DNA from: Lumbricus terrestris
Lineage: Eukaryota > Annelida > Clitellata > Crassiclitellata > Lumbricidae
Length of the DNA: 64,000 nucleotides
NCBI GenBank assembly: GCA_949752735.1
Contig: OX457047.1
Location: 11,845,976 to 11,909,975, forward strand
Direction of reading: 5' to 3'
Of this stretch, positions 44,339-54,249 are shown in pieces; position 1 is the first letter of the stretch, and each line of letters begins with the position of its first letter. Made by a program: the position numbers and the translations under genes. The notes under the pieces are model-generated. The model was not told the DNA's origin. It did not search any database and saw nothing but the letters and a program-made list of their open reading frames with translations.

Positions 44339-45549
44339 CAGGGTCGGATTAGCGAATGTGGGGGCCCTGCTCAGTAAAACTGTGGGGCCCAAATCTTATA
44401 GAAGGACGACAAAATGACACACAAAACGTGTTGTAGGCCTATTCAATGAATCAACATTATGTCTATTATTAATTCATAACATCTATTTTTACAATATCAT
44501 CATGTCCTTTAGTATTCCAGCCTAGTGTTAAAGTAGGCCTATACATCTTTTACGGTCGAACAATAATTAATTATTAAAGTGATTCAGGTCAGACATTTTT
44601 TCTAACCAGGGCATAGCCAGTGCACTGGTACAAGCAAACAGTGCAGAAGCGATTTTATGCCCCAACTAAATTTTTGGCAGAGAAAATTTCTGGCGATCTT
44701 GCGGCAGGACAACTACCATGGCAGGGTATTTGCCCTGATTTGTCCTTGTGTAACATCGCCATTATTACAAATATATATTTTCGTGCTTACGAAAGTGGTA
44801 GACCCTGGCTCAAGCTCCATCCTACCAATATAATCTTTTCACCCCAGCTACTGTCTCTCTCCATGGGCCGCCTTCCACTGAGCTCAGCTACCCGTGGAGA
44901 CTTCGTAGCTCCTTTTTGCGTACTGTCACCAAGCAGCGAAAAGCATTCCTGGTAGAGGGTCCAGTTATCTGGAATAGCCTTCCTGTGAGTCTCTTCTCAC
45001 TTCTCCATGACTCTGTAGGCTTTTTCTTTTGTCTTCTTTTAAAAGCTTTAAAAGGTTTTTCTTTTTGACCAGGCCTGGGTTAGGAGCGCCTCTGAGTAGC
45101 ATTCTTAATGGGCGCTATTTAAATTTATATGATTATTTGAATTCGTAAAAAATTGTGCATGCTGAACCCCCAGCGTACACACTAATTACAATGGCACCAT
45201 TTCATAACGCGCTGCATATGACACTATTTGATCTGATGAGGTATTAAGTGCTCAAATAAGCAATGTTTCCATGTCCTACGCTAAAACTTATAGCTCTTAC
45301 TAACATTCCTGACTGATCTCAAGATCAATCTGCCTGGTAATGGAAACTCCAATAAAGGCTCCCGGACCCCACACATGTGCAAAAGTTGTATGTCAAAATC
45401 AGTAGTCTTCAAATAATTTTGCAACTTGTTCAGAGATTTAAACTCATTTCTGCTATATTACAATATTATTAACAACGATGAAAAATCCTATTTTATGTAT
45501 GGGGCCCCTGTTCGGCCGAACATGTTGAACATGCCTCAATCCGGCCCTG
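44339..45549. mobile_element. hAT element (CAGGGxCGGATTA ends), TSD GTCCTGCC
   Basis: Begins CAGGGTCGGATTAGCG and ends CTCAATCCGGCCCTG. TSD GTCCTGCC is exact at 44331-44338 and 45550-45557. The ends, including GGGGGCCCTG and GTTCGGCCGAACATGTTGAA near the right terminus, match the 25067-25345 MITE. It is 1211 bp, carrying an L2 3' fragment. Confidence 0.9.
44795..45140 (+). mobile_element. L2-like LINE 3' fragment inside a hAT element
   Basis: Broken coding (SSATRGDFVAPF, then AFLVEGPVIWNSLP in another frame) precedes GAGCGCCTCTGAGTAGCATT / CTTAATGGGCGCTATTTAAA. It is 5' truncated. Confidence 0.65.
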
Positions 45550-46376
45550 GTCCTGCCACACTTTAAGCCCCGGTCCCGACCCAGAGAAGTTTGGGGACCA
45601 CTGCATTACATTCACGAAGTAGGCTATAGCCTATATTTATGTAGAAAGCCCAAACAGCGCAATTTCAATATAAAAAAGTTGATTACTTTGGTTGCTGTAA
45701 AATGAATATATGAAAACGTTCCCAAGCCAAACGCACAATGTAATGGGCAATAGTACGGCAATAAAAAGTGCAAAAAACATTTCAAAATATAACACTATTT
45801 GATCGATTCCTTGGTAGATCCACGTTTGGTGTTGCCACCAGGGTTGCCAGATTTCGGAAAAACTTTGTCGCGAGATCACGACAAGAAGTCGCGAAAATTG
45901 CGAGATTATCGAGTTTTCTACATAAGTAAGCAAGTAAGTATTTTCTTTATTACTCCACTTGCAAACGCACAATGGGACATCGAAGTAATGATAGATAATA
46001 AAAACGTCCAAATTAAAATCACAAGTTAAATATAATATAATTACTAAACTATTATCGCCAAACAAGTTAACTATATATATAGCCTAACAAATCCCTTTCC
46101 AATCAACGAATCACATCGTGGTATCTCTAGATTATACCTTACAAAACGCTTTGTCCTTGCCGGAACGATCGCATCATGTCGTTAAAACGTCACTAATGAT
46201 ATAATGGTGCCATGAGTCTTTCCGGGAGTTTGTATTTAAGTATTTTTTCATTCAGTAATGAATTTCACCGCAATTTCGAGTTACGGCTAAATTGGTTTAA
46301 AACCATAAATGAATCGTACATGTATATAGGGTTGAGGTCTATGTATTGTAGTCAATTGGGAGTGATCGAAACCTAC

Positions 46377-46419
46377 ACTCCCAGATTGTGAAGGTAGCTT
46401 ACCTTCACAATCTGGGAGT
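46377..46419. repeat. Perfect 20-bp palindrome with 3-base loop
   Basis: ACTCCCAGATTGTGAAGGTA, GCT, TACCTTCACAATCTGGGAGT. Every base of the arms pairs. The stem is shorter than a typical miRNA precursor. Confidence 0.95.
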
Positions 46420-47199
46420 CGTTCCCAACATTTTTTTTATAATTTCACGTATTTCACCCATTTTCCCATAACGTCAGTTAGAGAATATCATGTAATCAAT
46501 TAATTATCTATACTTTTCCAAAGGAGGCCAAGTGCCCGTGTACGGTGTAACTCGTGAAAGATGAAATTTGCTGCCAACTATTGGCGGAAGATTTCAGCCA
46601 ATTGGTGGCGGCAAATTTCCTGGAGCTTAATTATAGAATGGCGCCAATACGAAGATAATTATAGATATCCGTTTAATTCGTGAAAAACGTCCAGGTTTGA
46701 CACACCGCAGCCTGGTTACATGGTGACATCAAGAGAGACAAACATCATAAAATGAAATTAAAACGTCTTACTAAAAAGATCATTGTTAATGAGATTGAGA
46801 TTGAATGATTTAATGGTTGTTATAAGCGTTCTTGTAGAGGACTCTGGAAATAAAGTTTATGTTGTTCTTGACACATGATGAAAACATTGACGTAAAAATT
46901 TAGATGATAAGCAATTTAGTGATTAGGCCTACGGTAAATTAGTTCGTGCTCCTTAGAGACTTAATGATCGACTTTATTGTTAGGTAGACAACGCCACACA
47001 CAACCAGGGTGAGAATCGCCGAGGGGTTTGGGGGTTTCAACCCCCCAGTCTTTCTTAGAGCCCCATAGTAAAATCGTTTTTCACACTCAAATTTCAAGTG
47101 GATAATGGTTCAATCCCCCAGTTATTTTTCCACAATTCCTACACTGCACACAACTGGTCACGGAAATTGTAATCTACAGCGGTCAGTGGGGGGGGTCCC

Positions 47200-47570
47200 G
47201 GGTCCCGTAGCTCAGTGGAGAGAGCGCTGGTCGTTAAACTGAGAGTCATCCGCTGGTCGTTAAACTGAGAGTCGTCCGCTCGACCCGGGTTCAAGCCTCG
47301 CTCAGGGCATTAATTTATTAAAATTTATGTTAGCTGCCATTGGCGCTTTGCTGTTGCGTTGCCTGACTCGGGTTCTGCTAAAAAATAAAGATAACCCCTC
47401 CCACTTCTATCAGGAGTGATCCAGCACTTAGGCCATTAGTGTTAATTAAGCTGTCGAACCCATAGCCTAGCTGTATTAAAAGCCCGCCTGCGTGTCGTGC
47501 TATGATAGTGGGCCGTATTTCGTATAACATGTACTTGTAATCATTCTGCGGTGTGTCAGATTGAGTGATT
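47200..47570 (+). mobile_element. tRNA-headed SINE, second family, copy 1
   Basis: Head GTCCCGTAGCTCAGTGGAGAGAG (box A-like) to GGGTTCAAGCCTCGCTCAGGG (box B) at 47204-47308, with a 26-bp duplication in the anticodon region (CGCTGGTCGTTAAACTGAGA at 47225 and 47251). The body runs to GCGGTGTGTCAGATTGAGTG near 47568. A reverse-strand copy at 48018-48360 matches over its whole length, so head plus body is one unit. The tail ends ATTATTATTAATG. Confidence 0.75.
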
Positions 47571-48017
47571 AAATGAAGATTATCATTATTATTAATGTAT
47601 GAGATTTAAAAATATCGCCCTGGCGATCGCGAGACGAGACAATTCAAAAGTAGCCCAAACGCGCGAGGTCGCCTCGCGAGAAAAAAAATATTCAGTCGCG
47701 AGCGATTTCAAAAGGAGCCCAATTCGTGCGAAAAGCGACGACCTGGCAACCCTGGTTGCCACCGAATTTTTAGAAATAACCCAGATAGGACCAGATTTCC
47801 TTTTGAAAACCCCAGAAAAACCTAGACTATTTATAATCATTCTAAACCTTTTTGACACAATAAATGTAAAAAATGTAAAATGTAATCGGATTTTTATATA
47901 GCGGCTGTTTTATGGCCTCGACCCTGAGGGCGAGATCCTTCACCTCCGCTCGCCCGTTTGAATGGACGCCACGCCATTTAGGTCCCCGTGGACGGACCGT
48001 GCTAATAATATTCGTTT

Positions 48018-48360
48018 ATTCAAATTCAATCTGACACACCGCAGAACGATTACAGTTAGGGCCTACAAGTTATACGAAATACGACCAGCTTCGCACGACA
48101 CGCAGGTCGGCTACAACAGGTTCGGTAACTTAACACTAATGGCCCAAGTGTTGGAACGCTCCTGATCGGCCAAGCCAGGAGTGGGAGGGGCTAACTTATT
48201 TTTCAACAGACCCGAGGCAAACAACACAACAGAAAGCGCCACTGGCAGCTAACAGAAAACTCAAATAAATTTTTGCCCTGAGCGAGGCTTGAACCCGCGG
48301 GTCGCGATAATGACTCTCAGCTTATCGGCCAACGCCAACTCTCCACTCAGCTAAGGACCC
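48018..48360 (-). mobile_element. tRNA-headed SINE, second family, copy 2
   Basis: On the minus strand: TTAGCTGAGTGGAGAGTTGG (box A-like), GGGTTCAAGCCTCGCTCAGG (box B), then the same body as copy 1 (AGTGGCGCTTTCTGTTGTGT, GGCCATTAGTGTTAAGTTAC, TCTGCGGTGTGTCAGATTGA). It lacks the 26-bp duplication. The two copies face tail to tail about 450 bp apart. Confidence 0.75.
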
Positions 48361-48800
48361 TCTTCCCTAGCCCGAGATTTTGAATATCTGAAATAGCCAC
48401 TTCGGGATTCTAACCGCGGTCCGCACGCTCTCTTATACAGACGCGCGGCCGCAATACATAACAGTTCTGCAAGTCCTTTTCGGAGCGACGACGGTGTTTC
48501 CCACGGTGACTGACTGACTCCAGTTCGCCGAGTGACTGAGCCGCCGATGTATGACTGACCGGCGACCGACGTGTCGACTGACTGTTGACTCCCCGAGTCC
48601 CCGTGCGACTGACTGACTGACTTCCTTGGCGGCGTGACTGACTGTATTTGCGACTGTGCTTCTCGTAGCCGCTCCGTTGACTGTACTCGACGACGACTGA
48701 CTGTCCTCTCTTTCGCTGACTGTCCTCTCTTTCGCTGACTTCCCGACTGTACTGTTGTCGTGTCTGATTGCCGGCTCCTTATATATAGCCGACCAGGCTC
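48361..48800 (-). promoter_or_regulatory. Candidate TATA-box promoter and leader, minus strand
   Basis: GGCTATATATAAGGAGCCGG (48790-48771) is a consensus TATA box. About 25-30 bp downstream comes CAATCAGACAC, a possible start region, followed by 300 bp rich in CAGTCAGTC units. It runs straight into the tRNA-headed SINE. It could be an LTR fragment or an unrecognised 5' exon; the long low-complexity frame (QSVSQS-like) is probably not coding. Confidence 0.4.
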
Positions 48801-48804
48801 GAAG

Positions 48805-49935
48805 GGGAACATAGGGAACATCAAGAGAACGGGGAACATTAAGGGAACAGGGAACATCAAGGGAACATGAGGGAACATGAGAGAACATAAGGAACATCAG
48901 GGAACATCGAGGGAATATAGAGAACATAACAGAACATTAGGGAACACTAGGGAACATACAGGGAACATACGGGGAACATACAGGGAACACGAGGGAACAT
49001 CAAGAGAACATAGGGAACATCAAGGGAACATGAGAAAACAAAAGGAACATAAGGAACGCAGGGAACATGAGGGAACATCAGGGGAACATCAAGAGAGCAT
49101 AGGGAACATAACAAAACCTGAGGAACATAAAACCTGAGGAAACATCAAGGGAACATAGAGAACATAAGGGAACATGAGGGAACATGAGAGAACATCAAGG
49201 GAACATAGGAAACATAACATAACATGAGGGAAAATGAGGGAACATCAAGGAAACATACGGAACATCAAGAAAACACAAGGGGACATAGAGAAAATGAGGG
49301 AACATCAAGGGAATATAGGGAACATAGGGAGCATAAGGGAACATAAGGAGACATTAAGGGAACATACGGAACATAACAGAACATCAAGGAACATAGGGAA
49401 CATAAGTGAACATGAGGGAACATCAAGGGAACATAGGGAACACGAGGGAGAAATAGGGAACATGAGGGAACATCAAGGAAACATAGGGAACATCAAGGAA
49501 ACACAAGGGACATAGGGAACATGAGGGAACATCAAGGGGACATAGGGAACACGATGGAACATAGGGAACATCAAGGGAGCATTAAGGAAACATAGGGAAC
49601 ATAGGGAGCATAATGGAACATAAGGAAACATCAAGGGAACAAATGGAACATAACAGAACATCAAGGCAACATAGGGAACATGAGGGAACATCAAGGGGAC
49701 ATAGGGAACACGATGGAACATAGGGAACACGAGGGAACATCAAGGAAATATATGGAACATAACAGAACATCAAGGGAACGTAGGGAACATAAGGGAGCAT
49801 AGGGAACATAGGGATCATAAGGGAACATGAGGGAACATCAAGGGAACATAGGGAACATGAGGGGACATCAAGGGAGCATAAAGAGAACATAGGGAACCCA
49901 AGGGAACACAGGGACACGAGGGAACATACAAGGAA
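48805..49935 (+). repeat. Degenerate GGGAACAT tandem array 2
   Basis: It consists of GGGAACAT followed by AGGGAACAT, CAAGGGAACAT or GAGGGAACAT, at 9-13 bp spacing for 1.1 kb. The plus strand is nearly devoid of C runs and T runs. Compared with array 1 the core is GGGAACAT rather than GGAACAT, and the spacers are CAA/GAG/A. Frames reading MFPxVPxV on the minus strand are repeat artefacts. Confidence 0.9.
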
Positions 49936-49939
49936 ACGT

Positions 49940-50220
49940 AGATGGGCAATTTAAAAAAGAGCTCCCAGTCCGCTACAATAAGAATTGCAAACACACAATC
50001 CAACGTTTTAAACCACCTGGCAAATTAATACTAGTCTAACTGCATCAACTGGACCACTTCTTAGAACATTATAGAGGATTGACCTGGCACAAAAAATACA
50101 TGTTAGAGATGTCGACGATACGGCTTAACAATGAGGAGTCACCTGACCTATAGGCCCATACATTCACATGTAAAAACGACTTATTTCCTTGCAGAGCTAT
50201 TCTTCTGCGTCCTCATCATC
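49940..50220. other. Spacer, nothing recognised
   Basis: Short non-coding stretch between the array and repeat R copy 2. Confidence 0.35.
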
Positions 50221-50221
50221 G

Positions 50222-50720
50222 TCATCGAAATCCTTGGGCTAAACGCCCGTATGTGTCCGGCACCACTCTCTGTTTGAGTCTGTCTCGCGTCATGTTGCCC
50301 AGCTTCAACCTGTCCGGTCTGCAGGTCCATACCATTAACATCTTGAACCAGCTAGACCACCTTGTCTGATGAAGAGAATATGGGGAGAGAGGCACGAAGA
50401 ACAACCTGGGTCAATGCCCGTATGTGTCCCAAGCTCTCTCCCCCCGACTCTCTCCACTGGTCTGTACTGACCGGCCTGTGCATGTCAGCTCCACATCATG
50501 ACACCTTGAAGCATCTGGGTCGCTATGTCACTTGTGTCGTGGTTTTTGCGGATTTCTATGGTCTTGGTCTTTTACTGCCAGTGTATCTCCACCCATCTGG
50601 CAAACCTTCCTCATTTTATCCGGGCTTAGGACCGGCACAGGGAAGTTGCTGGTTCCCTGTGGCAGAGGATGGATGCAGTTTAACGTCGTGCCCAGGACCA
50701 ACGTCGTGCCCAGGACCAAA
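50222..50720. repeat. Dispersed repeat family R, copy 2 (uninterrupted)
   Basis: Inverse match to 75-139 plus 591-960. It contains about 50 extra bases (GTCAATGCCCGTATGTGTCC region, 50410-50460) and a direct duplication CAACGTCGTGCCCAGGACCA at its right end. A 144-codon plus frame crosses it but the other copy does not keep the frame, so coding is doubtful. Confidence 0.6.
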
Positions 50721-50823
50721 AAGTACTATTTCAAATTCTTCTGCGTCACCAGGTTATAAATTAACCTATTCGTGTATTGACAACGTGATATCTTGATTGT
50801 GGAGTTTCAAATTAAAATCAGTG

Positions 50824-51423
50824 AGTAGTGAATAAGGTAATGACACTCAAGCAGTGCTCCAGTATCGTATAGTGCGCCAGTAGCGCACCTGCTCCAGCAA
50901 ATCTAAAATAATGATAAAATATTAACATTTGGTGACCTATGACTGAGAGAAGTATGATCCAGGTGCAAATTTATAGGTGTGTAGTGAAAATGGGTCAAAC
51001 CGTGGACATAACCAGATCTCAATGAACGTTACTTTATCGAATTTTGCCAAATGGGTAGATTGCATTAGACAATACCCTGCACCTGCCACCTAACAATAGG
51101 CTCTGTCCACTCACTGCCCATTGGTCAACGCTACAACCAATCACAGCGCTGCGCTACTGGCGCACTGTGTAAAATGGGGCCCTGCATTTCTAGTGCACTG
51201 CGTTACTGGAGCACTGCGTTTTTAGCACCCTGTGTTTCTAGCGCACTGCGTTATTGGCGCACTTCGTTTCTAGCGCACTGTGTTTCTAGCGCACTGCGTT
51301 TCTGGCGCACTGCGTTTTTGAAGCACTAAGATTCTGGCGCAATGCGTTACTGGAGCAGGTGCGCTACTGGCGCACTATACGATACTGGAGCACTGCTTGA
51401 GTGTCATTACCTTATTCACTACT
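50824..51423. mobile_element. 600-bp foldback element, perfect 74-bp arms, TSD TCAGTG
   Basis: 50824-50897 is the exact inverse of 51350-51423 (outermost AGTAGTGAATAAGGTAATGA). TCAGTG occurs at 50818-50823 and 51424-51429. The right interior carries a degenerate run of TAGCGCACTGCGTTT units (51130-51350). No coding. The perfect arms imply recent mobility or gene conversion. Confidence 0.9.
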
Positions 51424-51524
51424 TCAGTGGAACAAAAAGAATGTAGCACAACCATGCAGTTTACATTGAATTTCACTACATTTCACTATTTCACTATATA
51501 CATGTACTATTTCACTTTGTAACC

Positions 51525-52875
51525 ATCCCAAAAGTCAAGGGTACTGAAAAATGTGAGGAACATCGAACAATTGCTCTCATCAGTCATGCAAGCAAGATAT
51601 TACTTAGAGTTCTACTTAACAGGATACAGAGGACGGCGAAGGAGGGGCTGGCAGTGGCAGATGTTCAGATGGGTTTCCGTAGAGGGGTGGGCACCAGAGA
51701 TCAAATTTTCAACCTGCGAATCATCATGGAGAAGGCGCGAGAAGCCTCGGTCCCTTTGTACATGGCCTTTATTGACTTCAAGAAGCTTTTGATTCGGTAA
51801 GCCATCGGAAATTGTGGTCGGTGTTGAAAAAAATGGGCATGAGTAATCACACGGTGGATGCGATCAAGAACCTTTACAGCAATCAACAAGCCGCGGTTCG
51901 GGTGGAAAAAGAACTAACGGAATAGTTTAGGATAGGAAAAGGAGTGAGACAGGGTTGTCTGGTGTCGCCATTGTCTTTCAAAGGCTACTCAGAGTACGTG
52001 ATGCGAGAGTCAGCAGACGAGCTGGGATGGATAGGAGTTACCATAAGTGGACGCACAATAAACAATATGCGTTATGCGGACGATGTAGGCCTACGACATC
52101 GTTCTAGTTGCAACATCAGCAGTAGCACTTCAACAACTGATAGATAGGGTAAATGAAGTCTCAAAGGAGTACGGTTTGGAAATAAGTATAAAAAGAGAAA
52201 AGTTATTGTAGTATCGAAAACGAGAGAATCAGTTCAGATCCCCTGCAATGGGGAACCTCTAGAACAGGTAGATGCTTTCCGATATCTGGGAGCATTGATA
52301 GATGACACTGGAGACGGAAGCCGAGAAATCAGGGCCAGATTGGGGATAGCTCGGACGGTGATGGGGTCACTGGACTGCTTGTGGAAGGATCGTTCGGTCG
52401 GTGTTTTGCTGAAGAAGAGGGTCATGGGGGTGATGGTATGGTCGGTGGCGTTGTATGGAAGTGAGGCATGGATCCTGAAGGCGGCGGATAAAAGGAGATT
52501 GACGGCATTAGAGATGATGACATATTGGAGAATGATGCAGGCTGACTGAAGGGAACACAGGACAAATGCCTCGATTTTGGCGGAGCTGCAACCGAAGCAG
52601 AGACTGCTGGAGAGGGTGCAAAAAAGGAAACTGCGATATTTCGGACATCTGATGAGGGCGGATAACATATCGACACTGCTGATACAGGGACGAATTGAGG
52701 GAGGAGCACGGGGAAGACCAAGGAGGCCCTGGATGGATGATGTCTGTGACTGGACCGGACTATCACCTGTGGACTGTGTCAGGCGGGCGCAGGACAGAGA
52801 GGAATGGAGGAAGCTGCAGTCCTTGTCTCTGGTCTCCGACCCTCAGGAATGTGGATGGATGGAATTATCATAAAT
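51525..52875 (+). pseudogene. RTE/CR1-like LINE reverse transcriptase, several breaks
   Basis: Frame pieces in order: KCEEHRTIALISHASKILLR, GVGTRDQIFNLRIIMEKARE, VPLYMAFIDFKK, FRIGKGVRQGCLVSPLSF, RTINNMRYADD (motif C, 52065-52085), VSKEYGLEISIK, EQVDAFRYLGALIDD, VALYGSEAWILK, RVQKRKLRYFGHLMRADN and GRPRRPWMDDVCDWTGLS. At least four frameshifts or stops. The 3' end is followed, about 100 bp on, by (AAT)n at 52980. It is 5' truncated and non-functional. Confidence 0.83.
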
Positions 52876-52978
52876 ACGACCGCTCAATGCACAGCGTCGG
52901 CTGCGTCGCTGTGGTCTTCTCCCGAGAACTCATATCTTTGAATTGCCGTTAAGAACTTAACTCATGAGTCATGCCTGC

Positions 52979-52979
<1 letters not shown>

Positions 52980-53026
<47 letters not shown>

Positions 53027-53027
53027 G
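52980..53027. repeat. (TAA)n microsatellite
   Basis: First border of the plus-strand RLE cluster. Confidence 0.95.
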
Positions 53028-53164
53028 AAAAAAAGCATTTCAATCACTATCCAGCGCTACAATGCCGTTGCCTTCCAGGGCACCTTGTCTGGATTACCCG
53101 GGGCCATGGACCGGCCACCCTAAACAATCTAAAATTTATATGTAAAAACCAAATCGTAACTGTA

Positions 53165-53165
<1 letters not shown>
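53028..53165 (+). mobile_element. RLE retrotransposon 3' tip (copy F)
   Basis: It encodes ISITIQRYNAVAFQGTLSGL then PGAMDRPP-stop, the extreme C-terminus, plus a 3' UTR with TTTATATGTAAAAACCAAAT that recurs at 55302-55335. It is bounded by (TAA)n on both sides. Confidence 0.8.

Positions 53166-53260
<95 letters not shown>
53166..53260. repeat. (TAA)n microsatellite, about 31 units
   Basis: Pure trinucleotide tract between copies F and A. Confidence 0.97.
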
Positions 53261-54211
53261 TGCTGGATGTCTACGAGAAGGAAATCCACGAGGCTCGCAG
53301 TTCAACGTTGCCTGGAGATGAGGGGTCAGCACGGAATAAACAAAAGACATGGGACAGACCCTTGATTGATCAAGATAAGACGATGGTTTGGTCCGCGAAC
53401 AGCGACCCGCTCAACCGAGCCAGACTGGGAGCGATCTCAACGCCTCACGCCGGGGACTGGCTATCCACTGTGCCAGTTGCATCGTGTGGACTAGGCCTTA
53501 GCAACGAGGCAATGCGGGTAGCGATCGGCCTACGCCTGAGTCTCAACCTGTGTGCCCCCCATCAGTGTCAATGTGGTGAGACGGTGGACCCCGGAGGCCA
53601 CCATGGGCTGGTGTGCAAGAAATCGGAAGGACGATCAAGCCGCCACTTTGCGATGAACGACATCATATGGAGATCGCTCAAAAGAGCGGACATCCCGAGC
53701 TCGAAAGAACCTGCTGGGCTCCTTCGGACCGATGGTAAGAGGCCAGATGGGGCGACGCTCATTCCGTAGTCCGGTGGAAAATACATGACCTGGGACGCAA
53801 ATAGCATCCATACCTGCGCCGCATCATACATAGATAAGACAGCGACGACACCTGGGAGTGCGGCTGAACTGGCCGCCTCGCGTAAATTGGCTAAATATGC
53901 AGAACTACCTGCATCCCACAACTTTGTTCCGATTGCGTTGGAAACATTGGGACCAATTAACATTTCAGGTCGCGAGTTTATTGTGGAACTAGGTCATCGG
54001 CTGACTGCTGTCACGGGCGACCCTCAGGAGTCTACACATCTGTTTCAGTGCCTGTCCATTTGCACTCAGCGCTACAACGCAATAGCGTTTAGAGGGTCCT
54101 TCATGCATGACACCGGGGACCAGGTCCAAGAATCATAGTTGCAATTATTTCTCTTCGGAATTGATGTTAGAATAGGAACTTGTCTGTTTTGCAATAAAGG
54201 AAGTTGTTGTT
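53261..54211 (+). pseudogene. RLE retrotransposon copy A, 5' truncated, one nonsense codon
   Basis: It covers the C-terminal third: QKTWDRPLIDQDK, PHAGDW, SCGLGLSNEAMRVAIGLRL, the Cys/His motif HQCQCGETVDPGGHHGLVC, KRPDGATLIP, then an in-frame TAG (53767-53769, where sister copies have Trp), GGKYMTWDANS and QRYNAIAFRGSF, ending at 54138. Otherwise the frame is open. The PD and D endonuclease residues are retained. Confidence 0.88.
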
Positions 54212-54249
54212 ATAATAATAATAATAATAATAATAATTAATAATAATAT
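54212..54249. repeat. (TAA)n microsatellite
   Basis: Separates copies A and B. Confidence 0.93.

Larger units (their letters stand above)
44265..45572. mobile_element. Partial copy of the GTCCATGACCGTCC MITE family, split by a hAT element
   Basis: 44270-44338 (ATGGCAGGACGGGGTCCAG, AAGTGCTTGGGCACCGTCC) and 45550-45570 (ACACTTTAAGCCCCG) align with the MITEs at 4458-4600 and 5881-6058. The hAT element 44339-45549 lies between them with TSD GTCCTGCC. The left end was not resolved. Confidence 0.6.
45839..47754. mobile_element. hAT element (CAGGGTTGCCAG ends), TSD GTTGCCAC
   Basis: Begins CAGGGTTGCCAGATTTCGG and ends CGACCTGGCAACCCTG. TSD GTTGCCAC is exact at 45831-45838 and 47755-47762. Both subterminal regions are rich in TCGCGAG motifs in mirrored order. 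It is 1916 bp, has no intact frame, and carries a tRNA-headed SINE (47200-47570) and a perfect hairpin (46377-46419). Confidence 0.9.

Noticed and set aside
47204..47308. Functional tRNA gene
   Set aside because: The anticodon arm is duplicated, the acceptor stem does not close cleanly, and the head is fused to a repeated body with a second copy, so it is a SINE.
48351..48878. A 175-codon Ser/Gln/Arg-rich frame as a host protein
   Set aside because: It spans the array edge, a TATA box and CAGTC repeats, with low complexity throughout and no splice or domain support.
48810..49930. Proline/valine/phenylalanine repeat frames (MFPxVPxVPLMFP) resembling a structural protein
   Set aside because: They follow the GGGAACAT array in every frame and the pattern breaks wherever the array varies; no unique sequence is present.
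51553..51792. A 79-codon Arg/Trp-rich frame
   Set aside because: It is an off-frame reading of the LINE RT (the true frame reads EEHRTIALISHASK).
53047..53350. Poly-Leu / poly-Ile / poly-Asn frames over (TAA)n tracts
   Set aside because: These are translations of the trinucleotide repeat.
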